From Neolewinella lacunae (lineage in GTDB: Bacteria; Bacteroidota; Bacteroidia; Chitinophagales; Saprospiraceae): a stretch of DNA of 64,000 bases. Positions 58,524 through 64,000 of the stretch are shown here, piece by piece (position 1 is the first letter of the stretch; every line of letters starts with the position of its first letter). Location of the stretch: assembly GCF_014349155.1 (NCBI RefSeq), contig NZ_JACSIT010000139.1:80737-144736 (forward strand). Reading direction: 5' to 3'. A program made the translations under genes and the position numbers. The notes under the pieces are model-generated. The model was given only the letters and a program-made list of their open reading frames with translations. It was not told the origin of the DNA and did not search any database.

Positions 58524-60323
58524 CTAAATCTCGTAAGCGTTTTGCGCAATCAGGTGGTCAGCGACCGTACGGCGCAGGGCCTTCACATTGCGAATGGGGT
58601 ACTGCGTGAAGCGGCGCAGGCCAGCGGCGAAGGTATCCAGCAAGTTCTCCTCCGCGAAGCTGGCGATGGCATCGAGGCCGTTTTTGGCGATGCGGGCGTT
58701 GACGTCGTGAAACAATACCTGCAGGATGGCATCGTAGAGGGCCTGGGGCTGACGGCCCTTGCCGGTAATCCGGAGCCGCTGGAGCCGCAGCAGGGTGGAC
58801 TCTGCGTTGAGCAGATCCGCCAGCATATCGGCTACGTTCATGAGCACTTCCTGCTCGTCCTTCAGGTTCACCCGGCCATCCATCTGCGCCTTGGCGGCGG
58901 CACCTACGACCATGAGAATGGCCTTCTTAAAGTTGGCAACGGCTTTGATCTCGGCACCGTATTCGCCAGCGGGGACACTCGTGTCGGCGGGCTGGGCGAG
59001 TTCTTTCTGGACGTTCCAGGCGGGGCCGACAATGTCGATGGCTCCCTTCAGCGCCCGCCGCAGGAGCATATCGACGCTCAGCAGGCGGTTGATTTCGTTG
59101 GTCCCTTCGTAAATGCGGTTAATGCGCGCATCACGGTACATCCGGGGGGCCAGGGTTTCTTCACTGTAGCCCATACCGCCGTGGATTTGCAGGACCTCAT
59201 CGACCGTATAATCGAGCAATTCGGAACCGATGAATTTCAGCAGCGCGCATTCTATGGCGTATTCCTCGGCGCTCAGGCGCTTGGCTTCGGCGAAGGTCTT
59301 GCCCTCCGCTTCGAGGGATTTATTCATGTCCTGGATCAACTGACTGACCCGGTAAAGCGCGCTTTCCCCGGCGAAAATCTGGATGGCCGCCTCGGCAATC
59401 TTGTACTTGATGGCTCCGAAATTGGCAATGGTCTGCCCAAACTGCACGCGTTCGTTGGCGTAGTTGATGCCAATCGTCAGTGCCCGCTTGGAACCGCCAA
59501 CGCTGAGGGCGTGCAGCTTAAAGCGGCCAACGTTAAGCACGTTGAAGGCAATCAGATGCCCCTTACCAATTTCCCCTAGGTAACTGTCGGCCGGGATGCG
59601 GACGTTCTCGAAGAAGACCTGTCGGGTGGAACTGCCCTTGATGCCGAGCTTTTCTTCCTCCGCGCCCAGGGTAAGGCCTTCCAGGTGCCGGGGCACGATG
59701 AAGCCCGTGAACTTATCCCCGTCCACCTGGGCAAAGACGATGAATACGTCGGCAAAACCCGCGTTGGAGATCCACATCTTCTGGCCGTTCAGCACGTACT
59801 CGTCTCCGTCCAGCACCGCAGTGGTTTTAGCCCCCATAGCGTCAGAGCCGGAGCCCGGCTCGGTCAGGCAGTAGGCGGCTTTCAACTCACCGGTAATGAG
59901 GCGGGGCAACCACTTGGCCTTTTGTTCTTCGGTACCGTAGTAAAGGATGGGCAACATGCCGATGCCCGTGTGAGCGGCAAAAGACACGGTAAAGGAGCCA
60001 GAGCTGCCTCCCATCACGTCGCAAATCAAGGTATTGGTATTGGTATCCATCTGCAAGCCACCGAAGGACTCGGGCATGTGGCTGCCAAGGAGGCCCAGTT
60101 CGGCCATCTTATCCAACAACTTCACCGCAATACCGTCTTCCTGCTTCTCAATCTTGTTGAGGTTCGGGACGATGTCCTGGCGGATGAAGTCTTCCACCGT
60201 CTGTTTGACCATCAACTGTTCTTCGTTGAAGTCCTCCGGGCTGAAGGTTGCGGCAGGAGAGAGATCGGCGATGAGGAACTCTCCTCCTTTTAAGACTTTC
60301 TGAGCTGCTAAGGTGACGGACAT
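58524..60323 (-). CDS. Acyl-CoA dehydrogenase, VLCAD-like length
   Basis: The 599-residue flavoprotein catalyses the first step of fatty-acid beta-oxidation. It has the FAD-binding AYCLTEPGSGSDAMGAKTTA (about 150-170) and KMWISNAGFADVFIVFA segments, the FERVQF-like motif NERVQFGQTIANFG, and the catalytic Glu in YEGTNEINRL. The extra C-terminal domain of about 170 residues is typical of the very-long-chain type rather than of the 380-residue soluble enzymes. Its promoter is flanked by two palindromic sites, suggesting lipid-responsive repression. No other beta-oxidation gene is adjacent. Confidence 0.93.
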   Translation of the reverse strand: MSVTLAAQKVLKGGEFLIADLSPAATFSPEDFNEEQLMVKQTVEDFIRQDIVPNLNKIEKQEDGIAVKLLDKMAELGLLGSHMPESFGGLQMDTNTNTLICDVMGGSSGSFTVSFAAHTGIGMLPILYYGTEEQKAKWLPRLITGELKAAYCLTEPGSGSDAMGAKTTAVLDGDEYVLNGQKMWISNAGFADVFIVFAQVDGDKFTGFIVPRHLEGLTLGAEEEKLGIKGSSTRQVFFENVRIPADSYLGEIGKGHLIAFNVLNVGRFKLHALSVGGSKRALTIGINYANERVQFGQTIANFGAIKYKIAEAAIQIFAGESALYRVSQLIQDMNKSLEAEGKTFAEAKRLSAEEYAIECALLKFIGSELLDYTVDEVLQIHGGMGYSEETLAPRMYRDARINRIYEGTNEINRLLSVDMLLRRALKGAIDIVGPAWNVQKELAQPADTSVPAGEYGAEIKAVANFKKAILMVVGAAAKAQMDGRVNLKDEQEVLMNVADMLADLLNAESTLLRLQRLRITGKGRQPQALYDAILQVLFHDVNARIAKNGLDAIASFAEENLLDTFAAGLRRFTQYPIRNVKALRRTVADHLIAQNAYEI

Positions 60324-60344
60324 GATGCGACGGATTGAACGGTT

Positions 60345-60422
60345 AGCGAATTTTCGCTGCGAAGTTAAGTACTGAGGATCAGCCAGTCAACTCTTTGGCC
60401 TACTATTTAGCGAAATTTCGCT
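60345..60422 (-). promoter_or_regulatory. Promoter of the acyl-CoA dehydrogenase gene between two palindromic operators
   Basis: On the minus strand TTG (60390-60388) and TAACTTCG (60367-60360) lie 20 bases apart, an ideal promoter. AGCGAAATTTCGCT (60409-60422) is a perfect 14-bp palindrome just upstream of the -33 element, and AGCGAATTTTCGCT (60345-60358), a near-perfect copy, covers the expected start site. Their centres are 64 bases apart, about six helical turns. A TetR- or FadR-type repressor binding both is likely. Confidence 0.75.
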
Positions 60423-60596
60423 GAATATTGCATCTCAGGTGGCCGCAGGCACCCGCGCTCCCGCTGCCTGGCCGAACGCCCCTTTTGGCGATTGGGGGAA
60501 GACTCCCAAACGCCTTGGGTACCGCACCCGGGGAGCTACGCGGAGCAAAAGCGCTACGAAGCTGTATATTGCCTACCGAACCATTTAGCGACTAGT

Positions 60597-62072
60597 ATGC
60601 GATCTTCCTCATTTTCCTTTCCTGGCCTGAACGCTACCGGGCCAGCCCTTCTCCTTTCGGCCCTGCTGTTCCTGCTCTTCAGCGGGGTGATGCGGGCCCA
60701 AATGCCCGCTGCCAAGGGGCGCCTGGTAAGCTCCGTAGAGAGCCGTCAGGCGAAGCTCATCGAGATGTCCGACAAAATCTGGGCCCTGGCCGAGGTAGCT
60801 TTTGAGGAGGGAGAAAGCGCCAAAATCCTGGCCGACTACGCCGAGCAGCAGGGCTTCCGCGTGGAGCGCGGCGTATCGGAGATGCCGACGGCCTTCATCG
60901 CCGAGTACGGGAGCGGGCAGCCCATCATCGGCATCCTCGGCGAGTTTGACGCCCTGCCCGGCATCAGCCAGAAGGCCGTCCCTACCAAGGAGCCCCTCCG
61001 TGAAGGTGCCGCCGGCCACGGCTGCGGCCACAACCTCTTCGGCGTCGGCAGCCTCGCCGCGGCCATCGCCATAAAGGAAGCCATGCAACGCGGTGAGATC
61101 AAAGGGACCGTCCGTTTCTACGGTACGCCCGCCGAAGAAAAATACTTTGGCAAACTCTACCTCGCCCGCGATGGCAAGTTCGACGACTTAGCCGCCTGCC
61201 TGGACTGGCACCCCGCGCCCAAAATCGAAGCGGACGTACAGTCTTCCCTGGCGCTGGTGGATTTCATCGTGGAATTCCGGGGGCAGGCCGCCCACGCCAG
61301 CGGTGACCCCTGGAACGGCCGCTCCGCCAGCGATGCGATGGAACTCATGAGCGCGGGCATCAACGCCTACCGCGAGCACGTCCAGCCTACCGTCCGCATC
61401 CACACCCACATGCAGCAGGCGGGCGACGTAGTGAACGTCGTACCCGACTACGCCCGTTTCTGGGTGCGCGTGCGCGACTCCAAACGCGCGGGCATGGTGG
61501 CCGTCTGGGAAAGGGTCCAGGAAATCGCGAAAGGCGCAGCCATCATGGCCAACGTCGATTACGAGATCACCCTCGTCTCCGGGCTTCACGAAGTGCTCGT
61601 CAACCGCGCCGGCGGTGAAGTGATGCAGCAAAACCTCGAGCTGCTGGGCGACATCACCTATACCCCCGAGGAAGTGGCCTTCGCCCACGGCATCCAGGAA
61701 GCTACGGGCAAAAAGCAGGTAGGCATTGATGGCAAGGTGAAACCCCTGGAAGAAACGCTCGAAAATCCCGGAGGCGGCAGCACCGACGTGGGCGACGTCA
61801 GCTGGCTGGTGCCGGAAGTTCGCCTCGGCGTCACTACCGCCCCCGTCGGCACCCCCTGGCACAGCTGGGCGGTCGTCGCCTGCGGCGGCATGAGCATCGG
61901 CCACAAGGGCATGCTCTACGCCGGCAAAGCGCTGGCCCTGACGATGTACGACCTCTACCAAAGCCCGGCAACGCTGGAAAAAATGCGCCAGGAATTCGAA
62001 ACGCGCCGCGGCGATGGGAAATACGAAGCCATTTTGCCCGCCAGCGGACCGCCCATTCCCGGCAAAAAATAG
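60597..62072 (+). CDS. Exported M20-family amidohydrolase (AbgB-like)
   Basis: The 491-residue protein has an N-terminal signal (hydrophobic about 15-30, ending MRAQ). The M20 metal site is visible: GEFDALPG, GHGCGHNLFG, GTPAEE and CLDWHPAP, and the dimerisation domain lies in the middle (about 225-340, with FRGQAAHASGDPWNGRSASDA). This composition is closest to the subunit-B type of p-aminobenzoyl-glutamate hydrolases, but other amidohydrolase substrates are possible. I chose the ATG at 60597, which gives the signal peptide; upstream in-frame codons are not convincing. Confidence 0.88.
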   Translation: MRSSSFSFPGLNATGPALLLSALLFLLFSGVMRAQMPAAKGRLVSSVESRQAKLIEMSDKIWALAEVAFEEGESAKILADYAEQQGFRVERGVSEMPTAFIAEYGSGQPIIGILGEFDALPGISQKAVPTKEPLREGAAGHGCGHNLFGVGSLAAAIAIKEAMQRGEIKGTVRFYGTPAEEKYFGKLYLARDGKFDDLAACLDWHPAPKIEADVQSSLALVDFIVEFRGQAAHASGDPWNGRSASDAMELMSAGINAYREHVQPTVRIHTHMQQAGDVVNVVPDYARFWVRVRDSKRAGMVAVWERVQEIAKGAAIMANVDYEITLVSGLHEVLVNRAGGEVMQQNLELLGDITYTPEEVAFAHGIQEATGKKQVGIDGKVKPLEETLENPGGGSTDVGDVSWLVPEVRLGVTTAPVGTPWHSWAVVACGGMSIGHKGMLYAGKALALTMYDLYQSPATLEKMRQEFETRRGDGKYEAILPASGPPIPGKK

Positions 62073-62100
62073 GGGCGCGGCCGCAGGTGCTCCCCCCCGC
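62073..62100 (+). repeat. Composite repeat interrupted by the IS element
   Basis: GGGCGCGGCCGCAGGTGC (62073-62090) begins just after the M20 peptidase stop and continues TCCCCCCCG, matching the first 27 bases of the 46-bp composite; then the IS begins at 62101. Confidence 0.8.
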
Positions 62101-62188
62101 GGGGCCGTCTAAAAAGTCTACTAGGGGGGCATTCTGGTACAAAATACGAAAAAGTAGTATTTTGAGGCTGTTCCCATCCCCGTAGCCG

Positions 62189-63829
62189 ATGAGCACAAAA
62201 AGAGCAGTTTTCAAGCCTGACCTCCAGAACCAAGGCTTGCTATTCCCTCCACATCTTGCCGACATGGTACCGCCTCATCATAAGGCGCGGCTGATCAGCC
62301 AGATTATAGATGGGATGAACATTGATTCGATCCTAAGCACCTATTTAGGAGGTGGCAGTAGCGCGTACTCTCCTCGGATGCTGCTTAAGGTGTTGGTTTA
62401 TGCCTATTCTGATCGGGTGTACTCATCTCGTTCGATTGAGAAGGCTTGCTATGAGAACGTGTGCTACATGTGGCTAAGTGGGATGTCCACTCCCGATCAC
62501 AATACGATCAATAACTTTCGCAAGCACCGCATGGGTGGCCGGGTAAAGGAAGTGTTTGCCCACGTTTTGTTGACTTTACATGAACAAGGCTATGTCAAGC
62601 TGGATGATTACTTTTTAGATGGCACTATACTGGAGTCAGTAGCTGGCCGGTACACCTTCGTTTGGAAGTCAAACGTTGAGCGTTACAAGAAGTCGGTGCT
62701 AGACCAGATAGGGATGATCGTTTCTCAGATTGACGCTTTATGTGAAAAAGCGGATAAAGAGGATGAGCAAGCTGCCGATGGGGATGATCAAGGGGACAAA
62801 CTCAGCGACAGTGCAGCAGTCCAAGAAACGATTGATCGACTCAACAAAGCCTTAGAAAGTCAGTCCCCCAGCACCAAGGAGGAAGCCAAAGAGGTCAAAA
62901 AGGCAAAGACAAAACTGAAAAACCTGGAGAGCAAGTCCTTGCCCAAACTCCAGGAATATGAGCGCCAGCAAGAATTACTGGGAGATCGGTCGTCTTACTC
63001 TAAAACGGATCATGGTGCTACGTTCATGAGGCCCAAAGACGACCACTTGGGCAACGGGGAGCTAAAACCCGGCTACAATGCTCAAGTGGGAACGGAAAAC
63101 CACTTTGTTGTAAACTGGACAATGCACCAGACGCCTTCTGATGCGGCCTGCCTCATTCCTCATCTTGAAGACACCGAATCGATCTTAAGCCAAATCGGAT
63201 TGAACTTGCCCAAGGCCATTACAGCCGATGCGGGGTATGGCAACGAAGAGGCCTATCGCTATTGTGAGGGCAAGGAGATAGAAGCCTACCTCAAATACCC
63301 GGGCTATTACAAGGAAGAGCAAGGAGTACTTAAAGCGCCATTTGCGCCAAGCCAGTTATACTATAACGAAGAGCAAAATGTGCTGATATGCCCCATGGGT
63401 CAGCATATGACGTATTGTGGAGAGGGAGAGGAGAAAACAGCAAGTGGGTATATCCGTGAAACAAGTAAGTACAAAGCCGTCAATTGCATAGGCTGCCCCT
63501 TGCGCGGGATGTGTCATAAACAAGACGGCAACCGAGTGGTAACCATTAGCCACAAAGGTCAAAGCTATCGCCAGCAAGCCCGAGCTCGTCTGAGCACGAA
63601 AGAGGGTAGAGCAAAGTGCCTGCGCCGTAACGCAGAAGTCGAGGGCTTCTTTGGCAACTTGAAGGCCAATCTGGGAAGACGTCGGTTTACACTAAAGGGA
63701 CTTACGGGGGTTAACATTGAGATGGGCCTCCTTTCGATAGCCACAAATCTTCGTCGATTACATAAATTATCGATTGAGCAAGGGCGTAGTCTGCTTACTC
63801 CGGTCGTACAAAGGGCCCAAATGACCTAA
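62189..63829 (+). CDS. IS1182-family transposase
   Basis: The 546-residue protein has the DUF772-like N-terminal domain (about 45-125: YSPRMLLKVLVYAYSDRVYSSR, then HNTINNFRKHR) and a DDE catalytic core: first Asp in YFLDGTILE (about 144), second in ITADAGYGNEEA (about 347), and Glu in EVEGFFGNLKANLGRRRFTLKG (about 485). A charged coiled-coil insert (about 185-265) and a four-Cys cluster near 405-435 (NCIGCPLRGMC) fit the family. The frame is complete, so the element may be active. Confidence 0.95.
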   Translation: MSTKRAVFKPDLQNQGLLFPPHLADMVPPHHKARLISQIIDGMNIDSILSTYLGGGSSAYSPRMLLKVLVYAYSDRVYSSRSIEKACYENVCYMWLSGMSTPDHNTINNFRKHRMGGRVKEVFAHVLLTLHEQGYVKLDDYFLDGTILESVAGRYTFVWKSNVERYKKSVLDQIGMIVSQIDALCEKADKEDEQAADGDDQGDKLSDSAAVQETIDRLNKALESQSPSTKEEAKEVKKAKTKLKNLESKSLPKLQEYERQQELLGDRSSYSKTDHGATFMRPKDDHLGNGELKPGYNAQVGTENHFVVNWTMHQTPSDAACLIPHLEDTESILSQIGLNLPKAITADAGYGNEEAYRYCEGKEIEAYLKYPGYYKEEQGVLKAPFAPSQLYYNEEQNVLICPMGQHMTYCGEGEEKTASGYIRETSKYKAVNCIGCPLRGMCHKQDGNRVVTISHKGQSYRQQARARLSTKEGRAKCLRRNAEVEGFFGNLKANLGRRRFTLKGLTGVNIEMGLLSIATNLRRLHKLSIEQGRSLLTPVVQRAQMT

Positions 63830-63843
63830 AACGGCCCAAAAAT

Positions 63844-63862
63844 CCGTCTAGACGGCATTTTT
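63844..63862 (+). terminator. Palindromic terminator of the transposase gene
   Basis: CCGTCTAGACGG is a perfect 12-bp palindrome 15 bases after the stop and is followed by CATTTTT. Confidence 0.6.
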
Positions 63863-64000
63863 AACTCCCTGAAGGCCCACCCAGCATGTGGGGAGGCCCA
63901 AAAAAGGAACACATATTTTTTCTTAAATGTGTCAGAACGCAACCAGCACAGCCACCGTGGCGCACCCCACAGCTTTGGGGCTGACTTTTTAGACGGCCCC

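Larger units (their letters stand above)
62101..64000 (+). mobile_element. Complete IS1182-type insertion sequence
   Basis: The left end GGGGCCGTCTAAAAAGTC (62101-62118) is the exact complement of 63983-64000, giving 18-bp perfect terminal inverted repeats and a 1900-bp element whose right end is the last base of the window. It carries one intact transposase gene and about 170 bases of non-coding right end with a hairpin at 63844-63855 and an ACACAT/ATGTGT stem near 63909-63932. It is visibly AT-richer than the host. The target duplication cannot be seen because the right flank lies outside. Confidence 0.93.

Overview
The window looks like a chromosomal segment from a high-GC member of the Bacteroidota, most plausibly a Saprospiria/Lewinella-type marine gliding bacterium. 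The reasons are a PorP/SprF-type outer-membrane protein, SprB-repeat adhesin modules, type IX secretion (T9SS) C-terminal domains of both the A and B kinds, DUF4252, DUF2851, DUF2461 and GH3 families, and many start codons preceded by the Bacteroidota -7 element TAnnTTTG (or TAnnTTnG). The species assignment is inference.

Layout. 1-4860: start of mltG, panB, then an ECF sigma factor / one-TM anti-sigma-like / two DUF4252 exported proteins unit, a DUF2461 gene and a small SET-domain gene. 5082-5416: two tandem tRNA-like genes with class-II architecture, a GUC anticodon and long variable regions, closed by a terminator. 5635-6903: odhB. 7009-21688 (minus strand): a cell-surface cluster made of a dockerin-bearing T9SS protein, a single-cohesin T9SS protein, a 2683-residue adhesin (about ten cohesin-like modules, ten Cys-rich repeats, about eleven SprB repeats, type-B sorting domain) and PorP/SprF. 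22100-35157: rnr, an FAD reductase, a DUF2400 gene without a canonical start codon, gluconokinase, an S9 peptidase, birA, rsfS and ftsH. 35683-44019: O-antigen ligase-like protein, pheS, corA, GH3 protein, odhA. 44100-47171: an AT-richer island with an HExxH metalloprotease-like protein and two tandem paralogous lipoproteins. 47264-62072: amidase, DUF2807 protein, priA, folA, DUF2851 protein, pncB with an NrtR-like Nudix protein, purE, an acyl-CoA dehydrogenase with two palindromic operators, and an M20 peptidase. 62101-64000: a complete IS1182-type element with 18-bp perfect terminal inverted repeats that ends exactly at the window edge.

Two features stand out beyond gene content. First, an 18-bp sequence, GGGCGCGGCCGCAGGTGC and one-or-two-base variants, occurs at least 14 times in 64 kb, on both strands, between genes and also inside genes, where it falls in signal peptides, linkers and tails. 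Some copies carry a hairpin extension, and the IS element sits inside one such copy. Second, the surface cluster puts many cohesin-like modules, a dockerin, T9SS sorting signals and a SprF-type protein side by side, which suggests a scaffold assembled on the cell surface.

Cofactor and central-metabolism genes are scattered rather than in one operon: odhA and odhB encode partner subunits about 35 kb apart, while pncB and the NrtR-like gene form a small NAD-salvage unit followed by purE.
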